A DNA stretch of 64,000 nucleotides from an uncultured Clostridia bacterium (GCA_934481345.1 CAKSPF010000001.1:124001-188000); one strand, 5' to 3'. Positions 52,870 through 61,657 are shown, counted from the stretch's first letter. Program-made: numbers and translations. The notes: generated by a model from the letters alone, not told the origin.

Positions 52870-53094
52870 TTATTTCAAGAAAAGTATTATCAGCACCGCA
52901 ATAACAAAACCGTAAATTGCCGTTGCCTCTGCCAAAGCACAGCCCAAAAGCAAAGCTTTGTTTATATCTCCCTTGGCTTCGGGCTGTCTTGCAATTGCAT
53001 CTGCCGCACGGCCTGTTGCCACGCCTATACCTATACCTGCTCCTATACCGGTTAATACTGCAATACCTGCACCTACTGCTATTAAAGTTCCCAT
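52870..53094 (-). CDS. atpE: ATP synthase c subunit
   Basis: 74-aa, two-helix ring subunit. Loop AIARQPEAKGDI and second helix with the ion-binding Glu in LAEATAIYGF. Compared with sodium-type c subunits (Gln in helix 1, then Glu-Ser-Thr..Tyr), the Thr and Tyr are kept, but the helix-1 Gln is Ile, so proton coupling or a weakened sodium site is likely. GGAGG upstream. Confidence 0.93.
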   Translation of the reverse strand: MGTLIAVGAGIAVLTGIGAGIGIGVATGRAADAIARQPEAKGDINKALLLGCALAEATAIYGFVIAVLIILFLK

Positions 53095-53147
53095 GATTCA
53101 TTCCTCCGTTTTTTATAATTATTTTAGAAAATCAACATATGTTCATC

Positions 53148-53831
53148 TTATTCGACAGCTTCTTTTATAAACAGTGAAGTAAGGAATACGAAAACATATG
53201 CCTGTATACATCCGTCAAATATATCAAAATAAAAGCTGAAAGGCAACGGTACCAAAACAGGCGCCACAATTTTTATAAGTTCCATTACAACAAAACCGCC
53301 GAGAATGTTTCCGAATAATCTCATGCACAGTGACAGCGGGCGGATAAATATTTCCAGAATATTTATAGGCGCCACAAACGCCACCGGCTCTGCGAAGCTC
53401 TTAAGCCATCTCTTTGTACCCTTTGCCCGTATTCCGGCTCCTTCAACAAGTACAATGCTCATAATTGCAAGTGCCGCTGTTACGTTAAGTTCCTTGGTAG
53501 GCGGTGTAATACCAAAAATACCGCTCAGGTTTGAAACACCGATGTACAGAAGCACTGTTCCGAGATACGGCACATAACGCCTGCCTTCTTCACCAAGCAA
53601 ATCGGTAAAAAAGCGGTATATCCATTCAACGGCTGCTTCAACCGCCGCTTGTTTCTTTCCCGGCACAAGCTTCATATTATGAGTAAACCATATTGAAGCA
53701 AGTGTAAGAATAATAATTATCGCCCAGCTCACTGCAAACGATACGGAAACAGGAATTCCTTCTCCGAAAGGTATTGTAAATGCTGTTTTGCCGAAAAGTC
53801 TTTCCATAAGCTTTTCAGACAAGTCATCCAT
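53148..53831 (-). CDS. atpB: ATP synthase a subunit
   Basis: 227-aa membrane stator subunit. Seen: YVPYLGTVLLYIGVSNLSGIFG, LSLCMRLFGNILGGFVVMELI with the essential Arg. First gene of the operon; there is no atpI in front. GAGGAGGG precedes the ATG, about 20 bases behind a terminator hairpin. Confidence 0.94.
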   Translation of the reverse strand: MDDLSEKLMERLFGKTAFTIPFGEGIPVSVSFAVSWAIIIILTLASIWFTHNMKLVPGKKQAAVEAAVEWIYRFFTDLLGEEGRRYVPYLGTVLLYIGVSNLSGIFGITPPTKELNVTAALAIMSIVLVEGAGIRAKGTKRWLKSFAEPVAFVAPINILEIFIRPLSLCMRLFGNILGGFVVMELIKIVAPVLVPLPFSFYFDIFDGCIQAYVFVFLTSLFIKEAVE

Positions 53832-53857
53832 ATGTAAATCCCTCCTCTCCGAGAAAT

Positions 53858-53897
53858 AAAAAAAGACGCCGCATGAGGATATTCCTCTTGCAGCGTC
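53858..53897 (-). terminator. Leader terminator (possible attenuator) before atpB
   Basis: On the minus strand GACGC...GCGTC with an inner GAGGA/TCCTC stem forms a 33-nt hairpin followed by T7. It lies downstream of the atp promoter and just upstream of the atpB ribosome site, so every atp transcript must pass it. It could instead end the hydrogenase operon with the atp promoter reading through; see findings. Confidence 0.8.
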
Positions 53898-53916
53898 CTT
53901 GCTACTTTATTGCTAA

Positions 53917-53945
53917 ATTATACACCCATAAAATTAAAATGTCAA
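53917..53945 (-). promoter_or_regulatory. SigA-type promoter of the atp operon
   Basis: On the minus strand perfect TTGACA (53945-53940), 17-bp spacer, perfect TATAAT (53922-53917). The start near 53910 gives an ~80-nt leader with the terminator hairpin in it. Confidence 0.88.
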
Positions 53946-54010
53946 GACAAAATATTTCAATATTTTACCTAAATTTTTATTTTAAAAAAATATTTTTTGG
54001 TGAATTTATT

Positions 54011-55747
54011 CTATTTGTCAGCACTTCTGTCAACATAATGTGTATGAAGAAGTTCATGTGCTTTATGGCTTCCGGGTTCGCCGAAGTATTCCTTGTACAT
54101 AAGCTGGATGTTCGGGTTATCGTGAGATTTTCTGAGAACAGAAGCTTCATCCTCGCTGTAGAGAGCGCCCGCTCTTTTAGCCTTAACATCTACAACAGCC
54201 TTTGTGCGTGAATCAACTATAGGCTGACCGCCGCCGTTTATGCAGCCGCCGGGGCATGCCATGATTTCAACAAAGTCATACTTTTCTCCGGCTTTGATTT
54301 TGTCAAGAATAACTCTTGCATTTTTAGTACCGTGAGCAACAGCAACTTTAACATCTTTTCCTGCAATTTTAAGAGTTGCTTCTTTAATGCCCTCGAGGCC
54401 TCTTACAGCAGTTACATTTAAGTTGTCAAGCGGTTTCTTTTCCAAAATCTCATATACAGTACGGATTGCAGCTTCCATAACACCGCCAGTTGTTCCGAAT
54501 ATAACACCTGCACCTGTTGCAGCGCCGAACGGCTGGTCAAATTCTTCATCAGGAAGATTTGCAAAGTCAATTCCTGCCTGCTTAATCATTCTTGCAAGCT
54601 CTCTTGTGGTAAGAGATGCGTCTATATCCTGCGTACCGCTTGAAGAAAGCTCATCTCTGCTTGCCTCAAATTTCTTTGAAGTACACGGCATAATAGCAAC
54701 GGAATAAATCTTATCTTTATCAATACCTGCTTTTTCTGCATAGTATGATTTTATAACGGCTCCGAACATTTCCATAGGCGACTTACATGATGAAAGGTTG
54801 CCCAAAAATTCCGGATAATAGTGCTCACAGAATTTAACCCATCCGGGAGAACATGAAGTAATTATAGGAAGGTTTTCCTGCTTTGTAAATCTCTGAATGA
54901 ACTCTGTTCCCTCTTCCATAATGGTAAGGTCTGCGCTTGTATCTGTGTCAAATACTTTATCAAATCCGAGACGTCTTAAAGCTGCAACCATTTTACCTGT
55001 AACCGGAGTTCCGATCGGAAGTCCGAATTCCTCGCCGAGAGCAGCGCGGACTGCCGGTGCGGTCTGAACAACAACATGTTTTTCGGTATCTTCTATAGCC
55101 TTTATAACCTGCGGAATATCGTTCTTTTCATAAAGAGCGCCTACAGGGCATGAAACTATACACTGACCGCAGAAAATACATCCTACGTCTTTTATTTCTT
55201 TTTCAAAGCTTGAAGTGATATGTGTTCTGAAACCTCTTTCGGCACAGTCGATAACCGAAACTGTCTGATTGCGGCAAGCTGCAATACAGCGGCGGCAAAG
55301 AATACATTTATTGTTATCCCTTACCAAAGAGGTTGAAGTGTTATCAATCGGATAACTGATATTTTCACCCTCGTATCTTAAATCATCAATTCCGAGTTCC
55401 TCGGAAAGCTGCTGAAGTTCGCAGTTTCTGTTTCTTATACAGGTAAGACATTTCTTTTCGTGGTTTGAAAGAATAAGCTCGAGAGTATCTCTTCTTGCCT
55501 TTCTTACCTTTGCTGAATTTGTATATATTTCAAGACCTTCGGAAACGGGATATACACACGCTGCCTGAAGTGCTCTCGCGCCCTTTATCTCAACAAGACA
55601 CATTCTGCATGCACCTATCTGATTGATATCTTTAAGATAACAAAGAGTAGGTATGTGAATATTTGCATCTCTTGCAGCATCAAGGATGGTGTAAGACGCA
55701 GGAACGCTGAATTCTTTATCGTTAATTTTAATATTTACCATATCCAT
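54011..55747 (-). CDS. hndD: NAD(P)-linked [FeFe] hydrogenase catalytic subunit (HndD/HydA type)
   Basis: 578 aa. Reversible hydrogen production, coupled through HndA-C to NAD(P)H and probably ferredoxin by electron bifurcation. Domains: N-terminal [2Fe-2S] (IPTLCYLKDINQIGACRMC), His-ligated [4Fe-4S] (HEKKCLTCIRNRNC), two [4Fe-4S] motifs (CILCRRCIAAC; CIFCGQCIVSC), then the H-cluster domain with TSCSPGWVKFC, MPCTSKKFEA and EIMACPGGCINGGGQ, and the small-subunit tail with Tyr-Phe-Gly-Glu-Pro. Last gene of the hnd operon. Confidence 0.94.
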   Translation of the reverse strand: MDMVNIKINDKEFSVPASYTILDAARDANIHIPTLCYLKDINQIGACRMCLVEIKGARALQAACVYPVSEGLEIYTNSAKVRKARRDTLELILSNHEKKCLTCIRNRNCELQQLSEELGIDDLRYEGENISYPIDNTSTSLVRDNNKCILCRRCIAACRNQTVSVIDCAERGFRTHITSSFEKEIKDVGCIFCGQCIVSCPVGALYEKNDIPQVIKAIEDTEKHVVVQTAPAVRAALGEEFGLPIGTPVTGKMVAALRRLGFDKVFDTDTSADLTIMEEGTEFIQRFTKQENLPIITSCSPGWVKFCEHYYPEFLGNLSSCKSPMEMFGAVIKSYYAEKAGIDKDKIYSVAIMPCTSKKFEASRDELSSSGTQDIDASLTTRELARMIKQAGIDFANLPDEEFDQPFGAATGAGVIFGTTGGVMEAAIRTVYEILEKKPLDNLNVTAVRGLEGIKEATLKIAGKDVKVAVAHGTKNARVILDKIKAGEKYDFVEIMACPGGCINGGGQPIVDSRTKAVVDVKAKRAGALYSEDEASVLRKSHDNPNIQLMYKEYFGEPGSHKAHELLHTHYVDRSADK

Positions 55748-55762
55748 CTTAAGTACCCTCCT

Positions 55763-57556
55763 TTATTTTGTAATTGCATGTTTAGGACAATTATCGATAC
55801 ATACGCCGCATTTAACGCATTTTGCAGGATCAATGTAATGTACCTTTTTGATTTCGCCGGAGATTGCGCCGACCGGGCAATTTCTTGCACATTTTGTACA
55901 TCCGATACATTTGTCTTCTTCAATCTTAAATGAAATGAGTGCCTTACATACGCCGGCAGGACATTTTTTGTCTACAACGTGAGCAATGTATTCATCTCTG
56001 AAATATCTGAGCGTACTCAGAATCGGGTTAGGAGCAGTCTGACCGAGTCCGCAGAGCGCCGAATCCTTAATGCTGTAGCAAAGCTCTTCGAGTTTATCTA
56101 TATCTTCTAATGTACCCTCGCCCTTTGTAATCTTATTGAGTATTTCCAAAAGACGCTTTGTACCTATACGGCACGGTGCACACTTACCGCATGATTCATC
56201 TACCGTAAATTCGAGGAAGAACTTAGCAATATCAACCATACATGTATCTTCATCCATTACGATAAGTCCGCCGGAACCCATCATGGAACCGATGCTTATA
56301 AGCGAGTCATAATCAATCGGTGTATCTATAAGAGATGCAGGGATACATCCGCCGGAAGGTCCGCCTGTCTGTGCAGCCTTGAATTTCTTGCCGTTCGGGA
56401 TACCGCCGCCGATGTCATAAACAATTTCACGCAGGGTTGTACCCATAGGAATCTCAACAAGGCCTGTGTTATGGATTTTACCGCCTACGGCAAATACCTT
56501 TGTACCCTTGCTCTTTTCAGTACCGATACTTGCAAACCATTTAGCGCCTTTATTTATAATTGCGGTAATATTTGCATATGTTTCTACGTTATTAAGAAGA
56601 GTCGGTTTAGCAAACAAACCTTTTACAGCCGGGAACGGCGGTCTCGGTCTGGGCTCGCCTCTGTGTCCTTCGATAGAAGTCATGAGAGCTGTTTCCTCAC
56701 CGCATACAAATGCGCCGGCACCGAGTCTTAATTCAAGCTCAAAGTTAAATCCGGTATCAAATATATTTTTACCGAGCAAGCCATATTCTCTTGCCTGTTT
56801 TATAGCAACATTAAGTCTGTGAACAGCTATAGGATATTCTGCTCTTATGTAGATATAACCTTGGTCTGCGCCTACAGCGTAAGCGGCAATTGCCATTGCC
56901 TCGATTACAGAATGGGGATCGCCTTCGAGAACGCTTCTGTCCATGAATGCACCCGGGTCACCCTCATCGGCATTACATGCAACGAATTTCTTATCGCCCT
57001 GCGAATTGGCTGTAAACTGCCATTTAAGACCTGTCGGGAATCCACCGCCGCCGCGGCCTCTGAGGCCTGATTCCTTAATTTCATCAATTACTTCCTGCGG
57101 TTTCATTTCGGTAAGAACCTTACCGAGTGCTGTATATCCGCCGAAAGCTATGTACTCGTCAATTTCCTCAGGATTGATAACACCGCAGTTTCTGAGTGCC
57201 ACACGCTGCTGTTTCTTATAAAAATCAACCTCGTTTAATGACTTAATGTTATCTTCGTCAACAACGGTTTCCTTGTAAAGCAGTCTTTTAACAATTCTGC
57301 CCTTTAAAAGATGTTCTTCAACTATTTCTTCAACATCATCTTCCTGAACCATGCTGTAAAAAGCGCCTTCAGGATATACGATAACTATAGGACCGAGCGC
57401 ACAAAGACCGAAACATCCGGTTTTAATAACCTTGATTTCGTCTGCCAGACCTTTTTCAGCTAAGCTGGCTTCAAACTTTTCAATAATTTTGCCGCTTCCC
57501 GATGAGGTACATCCGGTACCGCCACAGACAAGGACATGTGCTCTTGCTAATTCCAT
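55763..57556 (-). CDS. hndC: NADH-binding hydrogenase subunit (HndC/NuoF type)
   Basis: 597 aa. N-terminal thioredoxin-like [2Fe-2S] domain (VCGGTGCTSSGS, KTGCFGLC), then NuoF core with FMN/NADH motifs GLRGRGGGGFPTGLKW and the CGKCAPCRIGTKR [4Fe-4S] site, and a C-terminal pair of [4Fe-4S] (CIGCTKCARNCP; CVKCGVCIDNCP). Passes electrons between NAD(P)H and the H-cluster subunit. Confidence 0.94.
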   Translation of the reverse strand: MELARAHVLVCGGTGCTSSGSGKIIEKFEASLAEKGLADEIKVIKTGCFGLCALGPIVIVYPEGAFYSMVQEDDVEEIVEEHLLKGRIVKRLLYKETVVDEDNIKSLNEVDFYKKQQRVALRNCGVINPEEIDEYIAFGGYTALGKVLTEMKPQEVIDEIKESGLRGRGGGGFPTGLKWQFTANSQGDKKFVACNADEGDPGAFMDRSVLEGDPHSVIEAMAIAAYAVGADQGYIYIRAEYPIAVHRLNVAIKQAREYGLLGKNIFDTGFNFELELRLGAGAFVCGEETALMTSIEGHRGEPRPRPPFPAVKGLFAKPTLLNNVETYANITAIINKGAKWFASIGTEKSKGTKVFAVGGKIHNTGLVEIPMGTTLREIVYDIGGGIPNGKKFKAAQTGGPSGGCIPASLIDTPIDYDSLISIGSMMGSGGLIVMDEDTCMVDIAKFFLEFTVDESCGKCAPCRIGTKRLLEILNKITKGEGTLEDIDKLEELCYSIKDSALCGLGQTAPNPILSTLRYFRDEYIAHVVDKKCPAGVCKALISFKIEEDKCIGCTKCARNCPVGAISGEIKKVHYIDPAKCVKCGVCIDNCPKHAITK

Positions 57557-57571
57557 ATGAAAGTATCCCCC

Positions 57572-57946
57572 TTATTTATTGTTTGCACCGATAGTGTATT
57601 CTGTAACGATTTTTCCGTTTACAACAGTTTCGTTTACCATTTTAACAGCTTTATCGGCAGTCATTTCGACATAAGTAATCTTTTCGCTGCCCGGCATGTA
57701 AACTTCAACTATAGGTTCAAATTTGCACATGCCTATGCAGCCTGTCTGTGTAACATAAACCTTATCGGTAAGACTTCTTTTTTCAATTTCGTCCATTATT
57801 GCTTTAAGTACAGGTCTTGCTCCGGCTGCTATACCGCAGGTAGCCATACCTACAACTATGCGGATGCTGTCGTCGCCTTCTTTTCTGAGATTAACCTTAG
57901 CCAAGGTTTTGTTTCTCAATTCTTCCAACTGAGCTAAGCTTTTCAT
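57572..57946 (-). CDS. hndB: Thioredoxin-like [2Fe-2S] ferredoxin subunit (HndB type)
   Basis: 124-aa [2Fe-2S] protein. Seen: VGMATCGIAAGARPVLKAI and VTQTGCIGMCKFEPIVEVY, the four Cys of a thioredoxin-like cluster domain. ATGA overlap with the upstream GHKL ATPase gene; GGAGG before the ATG. Small electron carrier of the hnd complex. Confidence 0.9.
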   Translation of the reverse strand: MKSLAQLEELRNKTLAKVNLRKEGDDSIRIVVGMATCGIAAGARPVLKAIMDEIEKRSLTDKVYVTQTGCIGMCKFEPIVEVYMPGSEKITYVEMTADKAVKMVNETVVNGKIVTEYTIGANNK

Positions 57947-58500
57947 TTCAAAGCACCTCCATATAAATTTTTGGTTTCTTCTCTTATAAAATCCTCTATC
58001 CATTTAAGAACATCAAGTTCGCTTAATGCAATGTCACTTCCGAGCACTTTTCTTATTTCGGCAGTTGAAAACTCAAAAAAATTTCCGTTAAACACATGTT
58101 TATACATATAGTCGATTTTATCGTTACCGCCTATGATTGTACTCATAGTGGACGCCATATCGCCCAACGGCTGACGGTCTATGCTGTCATAGATAAACAC
58201 AGCCGTAACGGTTGTGCCGCATCCCGGCTCAGACTCAATTTCAAAATTGCCGCCGGTAAGCTCGCACGCACTTTTAAAAAGCGAAAGTCCAAGACCTACT
58301 TTTCGTGTGGTTCTTGTAGTTCTGAACGGATTTACGACATCGCGCAAAAATTCCTTATCCATACCGCAGCCGTTATCTTTGATTACTATTGTGAGTGTAT
58401 TTGCGCTTACATCTTCATCAACGGTAATTTCTATAAGCGAAGCTTTGGCTTTGATGGAATTTTGTGCAATATCCAGTATGTGCAGCGATAATTCAGTCAT
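57943..58500 (-). CDS. GHKL ATP-binding protein in the hydrogenase operon
   Basis: 185-aa protein with a histidine-kinase-type ATPase fold (HATPase_c): N box SLHILDIAQNSIKA, G1 IKDNGCGM, G2 GLGLSLFKSACE, G3 SEPGCGTTVT. There is no His-box or membrane part, so it is not a complete kinase; a C-terminal helical tail follows. It lies between hndA and hndB and is coupled to hndB; such genes occur inside clostridial hnd operons but have no known role. Confidence 0.8.
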   Translation of the reverse strand: MTELSLHILDIAQNSIKAKASLIEITVDEDVSANTLTIVIKDNGCGMDKEFLRDVVNPFRTTRTTRKVGLGLSLFKSACELTGGNFEIESEPGCGTTVTAVFIYDSIDRQPLGDMASTMSTIIGGNDKIDYMYKHVFNGNFFEFSTAEIRKVLGSDIALSELDVLKWIEDFIREETKNLYGGALK

Positions 58501-58634
58501 AATAATCTCCGTATATAAATTAAGATATATCCATATGCTTTTTTTGCCATTTACACAAAGCATACCGGGTATTATAATTATAATAAATAATGCTGCTTTA
58601 CGTTTATGTATGCGAAAATATCCGCAGGCTAAAA

Positions 58635-59129
58635 TCAGTTCATGTATTTTGCCAGAATATCGTCAACATCATCAACCGTAAGTCTGCCGTATACTTCGTC
58701 ATTAACGGTAAGCACCGGCGCAAGACCGCAGGCACCTATGCATCTTGTAGCGTCAAGCGAGAATTTGCCGTCAGCAGTACATTCGCCTACATCAATGCCG
58801 AGTCTTTGTTTAATTTTTTCGATTATATCTCCGCTACCCTTAACATAGCACGCAGTACCAAGACAGACTGCAACCTGATACTGTCCCTTGGGATAAATTG
58901 AAAACTGTGTGTAGAATGTAACAACACCGTATATTTCCGCCATCGGAACATTAAGTCCGTCGGAAATCTTCTGCTGTACTTCCCTGGGCAGATAGCCAAA
59001 AATATCCTGTGCTTCATGGAGAACAGGTATAAGTGCACCGTCTGTACCCTTGTACTTCTCGATTACGTTTTTAAGTTTTTCGTCTTGTTCTGCTGTGCTT
59101 ACAAAAGCCGGAGCTTTTATTTCGCTCAT
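58635..59129 (-). CDS. hndA: NuoE-like [2Fe-2S] hydrogenase subunit (HndA type)
   Basis: 164 aa. Seen: LHEAQDIFGYLPREVQQKI, GVVTFYTQFSIYPKG, CLGTACYVKGS and TRCIGACGLAPVLTVND, the four [2Fe-2S] Cys of NuoE. First gene of the hnd operon, behind a promoter with a Rex-type operator. GGGGG precedes the ATG. Confidence 0.93.
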   Translation of the reverse strand: MSEIKAPAFVSTAEQDEKLKNVIEKYKGTDGALIPVLHEAQDIFGYLPREVQQKISDGLNVPMAEIYGVVTFYTQFSIYPKGQYQVAVCLGTACYVKGSGDIIEKIKQRLGIDVGECTADGKFSLDATRCIGACGLAPVLTVNDEVYGRLTVDDVDDILAKYMN

Positions 59130-59198
59130 GCGTAAACCCCCTTATAATTTGTTTTATATTTTTGTTTGTTTAAAAATAAGCAAATAAATTTATAAACA

Positions 59199-59216
59199 GT
59201 GTTAAAAAATTAACAC
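59199..59216. promoter_or_regulatory. Rex-type operator of the hnd operon
   Basis: GTGTTAAAAAATTAACAC is a perfect inverted repeat whose core TGTTAA-N4-TTAACA matches the clostridial Rex consensus TTGTTAANNNNTTAACAA, with one flank mismatch per arm. It lies 15-32 bp downstream of the -10 box, a blocking position. Rex would release it at high NADH. Confidence 0.75.
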
Positions 59217-59230
59217 ACAAACTTCTAATA

Positions 59231-59260
59231 ATTATAACATAATTTCAGCAGTTTCGCCAA
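59231..59260 (-). promoter_or_regulatory. SigA-type promoter of the hnd operon
   Basis: On the minus strand TTGGCG (59260-59255), 18-bp spacer, TATAAT (59236-59231). Confidence 0.6.
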
Positions 59261-59300
59261 TGTTTTAATACCGCTTGTTTAATTTCGTCATTTTGCACAA

Positions 59301-60020
59301 TTATTTTTCAATTCCATTCCTCAATATTGTTATAATTTGCCTCGGTTCATTTTCTTCTGTATTTATAAAAAACTCTTTTTCATGTATATCCCATAAAAAG
59401 TGTGCATCTGAATTGTGCAGCAAAAGGTATTTGTCTATTCTGTTTGTCAAAGAGATACAGTTAATTTTTGAAGGATCCTTTATTTCCACTGCCGAAAAGC
59501 ATAGCTCCTCCGGTATAAGACCGAGGTTGGAAACAATGCTGTAGGAGTCCTTATCGATATGCGCCGGGATTATTACTCCGCCAAGGCTGCGTACAAGCTC
59601 TGCCGCACCGTTTACATCAAGCATCGATGCGGTAATAAGCAGATTATCCAGCACACCTGTGCGATTATCGTTTTCATCAAGAATTATCTGTTCGCCGAAT
59701 ATTTCAGCCCTGTTTTTTATCGGCGGCATTTTGCTTTCCATTATACTGTCGAGCTCTGAGGCCGCCTCATAGCTGTCAAACAAAGCAAGCATATGTACTT
59801 CTTCGGAGGTTTCAATTTCCATTCCCGGAATAACCGTAAGTCCTGTTCCCTTAGCGCATTTCATACAGGCGGCTACATTTTTTGCCGAATTATGGTCTGT
59901 AATTGCAATTGCGTCAAGCCCTTTAAGCAAAGCCATATTTACAATATTATTCGGCGTCATATCGTCATCACCGCAAGGAGAAAGCGCTGTGTGAATGTGA
60001 AAATCATAATACAGCTTCAT
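59301..60020 (-). CDS. PHP-domain phosphoesterase
   Basis: 239-aa PHP phosphoesterase. Metal-ligand set complete: YYDFHIHTALSPCGDD, AIAITDHNSAKN, VIPGMEIETSEE, IIPAHIDKD, LLHNSDAHFLWD. Single domain, no polymerase or HNH part. ATGA overlap with the upstream DRTGG gene; last of the five-gene cluster. Substrate unknown; a nucleotide or phosphoprotein is possible. Confidence 0.88.
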   Translation of the reverse strand: MKLYYDFHIHTALSPCGDDDMTPNNIVNMALLKGLDAIAITDHNSAKNVAACMKCAKGTGLTVIPGMEIETSEEVHMLALFDSYEAASELDSIMESKMPPIKNRAEIFGEQIILDENDNRTGVLDNLLITASMLDVNGAAELVRSLGGVIIPAHIDKDSYSIVSNLGLIPEELCFSAVEIKDPSKINCISLTNRIDKYLLLHNSDAHFLWDIHEKEFFINTEENEPRQIITILRNGIEK

Positions 60021-60343
60021 ATTAAATTACCTATTGAGGTACAAAGCTCGTATGCCGGAAGATTTGAACGAAGTATTGTCACATTCTCGCTTTCCGCCTT
60101 TTTGGCAACAGCCTCGTCAACATTCATACCCTGAGCTATTATAATACAGCTCGGCTCTGTCAGAACAGCAATTGCAGCAATATTTATATTAGTCTGAACA
60201 GTTACCCATATATTTCCGCTTTTAATATTTGACATGCAATGGCTCAGCAAATCGGAGCAATAGCAGCCGTCAATATCCGCAGCCAAATTCCCCGAAGAAA
60301 TAACCTCAAGGTCAAGCTTTTTTACGATTTCTTCCACTGTCAT
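60017..60343 (-). CDS. DRTGG-domain protein (second copy)
   Basis: 108-aa stand-alone DRTGG domain (usually found between CBS domains or in Pta/BioD-like proteins). Seen: SDLLSHCMSNIKSGNIWVTVQTNINIAAIAVL, IIIAQGMNVDEAV and LRSNLPAYELC. Probably a ligand- or partner-binding module. ATGA-coupled to both neighbours. Confidence 0.8.
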   Translation of the reverse strand: MTVEEIVKKLDLEVISSGNLAADIDGCYCSDLLSHCMSNIKSGNIWVTVQTNINIAAIAVLTEPSCIIIAQGMNVDEAVAKKAESENVTILRSNLPAYELCTSIGNLI

Positions 60344-61632
60344 TTTTTATCACCGCCTGTTTCTATCAATATTATATCGTTTGCAAACTTAACAATCTTT
60401 TCCTTAAATTTTACTATACAAGCATTTTCGGTTGCATAACCTCTTACAACGTCCTCGGCAAGTGAGCGGCAGGTCGGCGAACCGCACGAACCGCAATCCA
60501 GCTTGGGAAGCTCTTCGTAGATTTCTTCAATCCTGGCGAGCTTCTGCATTGCAACAAGCATGTTGTCGTCAAGATTGAGCTTTGATTCAAACGGTATCGG
60601 GGAATCCCACATTACACTGCACGGCGCTTGTGCATCCGGGTCAATTCCGTTTTGATTTTTGCTTTTCAGCGCAAGGTTTTTTACACGTCTTTTTGCCACA
60701 AAACCGTTTTCTACGTTAAGCGGACCGCCTACGCAGCCGCCGGTACAGGCAAGCAGCTCGATAAATTTAATATCTTTAAGGCGGTTGTTTTCTATTTCGT
60801 CCAATATTTTAAGCACGTTATGTATTCCGTCGACGGCAATATAATTGTCGTTTCCGTTTGCAGAAGCCTCTCCGCCGCTGTTTGCCCAGCATATACCCGA
60901 AAGTCCTGCTTTTGACAGCTTGCGGAGATTCTCTTTATCTTTGAGATGCGGCAGAACTTTCAAATACACATCTTTTATTGAAAAAGTTCCGTCTATACCG
61001 GCTTTTGAAAGTCCGATCGGATAATGTGCACAGGTAGCCTTCGCAGCACACGGCGTAATAAAAAACAGTCCTATTTCCTCGCTTTTAAGTCCCGTTTTTT
61101 CCATTGCTTCTTTTCTGGCAAGCTTTGCCGCAAGCTGCATAGGCGATATTACCGGGATTACATTGTTTATCAAATTCGGAAAACGGGTTGCAATAAGCTT
61201 TACAACCGCGGGACATGCCGAATTTATAGCCGGCGTTTCCAAAAGTGAAGAATCCATCAGCTTTTTTGTTTCGTTTGTAATTATCTGCGCGGCATACGCA
61301 ACCTCATATACATGATCAAAACCGATTTTCAGCAATGCATTAAGTATCAAATCCACGTCATCAACATGTGCAAACTGACCGTAAAAGGTAGGAGCAGGCA
61401 AAGCGACCGTATATTTATAATCAGCAAGCCGTTCAAGGCTGTCTGTTACGGCTTTTTTTGCATGATACGGGCAAATGCGTATGCACTCTCCGCAGTCAAT
61501 ACACTTTTCTTTAAGAATTTTCGCTTTTCCGTTCTGCACTCGTATTGCCTGTGTGGGACAGGTTTTGATACAATTTGTGCATCCCTTGCATTTATCTCTT
61601 TCCAAAAGCACCGAATGTCTGATATTTTCCAT
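60340..61632 (-). CDS. Sensory-type [FeFe] hydrogenase-like iron-sulfur protein
   Basis: 430 aa. Residues 15-57: two [4Fe-4S] (CKGCTNCIKTCP; CIDCGECIRICP). 70-330: a reduced [FeFe] hydrogenase H-domain with all four H-cluster cubane Cys (140 in NSACPAVVK, 195 in TPCAAK, 296/300 in LACTGGC) but diverged motifs: where HndD has TSCSP this has NSACP. 378-407: a Fes-type [4Fe-4S] domain (CGSCGSPTCRSLAEDVV). It resembles group C/D putative sensory hydrogenases. No PAS domain. Probably senses hydrogen or redox and signals to its neighbours (inference). Confidence 0.8.
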   Translation of the reverse strand: MENIRHSVLLERDKCKGCTNCIKTCPTQAIRVQNGKAKILKEKCIDCGECIRICPYHAKKAVTDSLERLADYKYTVALPAPTFYGQFAHVDDVDLILNALLKIGFDHVYEVAYAAQIITNETKKLMDSSLLETPAINSACPAVVKLIATRFPNLINNVIPVISPMQLAAKLARKEAMEKTGLKSEEIGLFFITPCAAKATCAHYPIGLSKAGIDGTFSIKDVYLKVLPHLKDKENLRKLSKAGLSGICWANSGGEASANGNDNYIAVDGIHNVLKILDEIENNRLKDIKFIELLACTGGCVGGPLNVENGFVAKRRVKNLALKSKNQNGIDPDAQAPCSVMWDSPIPFESKLNLDDNMLVAMQKLARIEEIYEELPKLDCGSCGSPTCRSLAEDVVRGYATENACIVKFKEKIVKFANDIILIETGGDKK

Positions 61633-61657
61633 TTTTCACCATCCTCATACAATGGTA

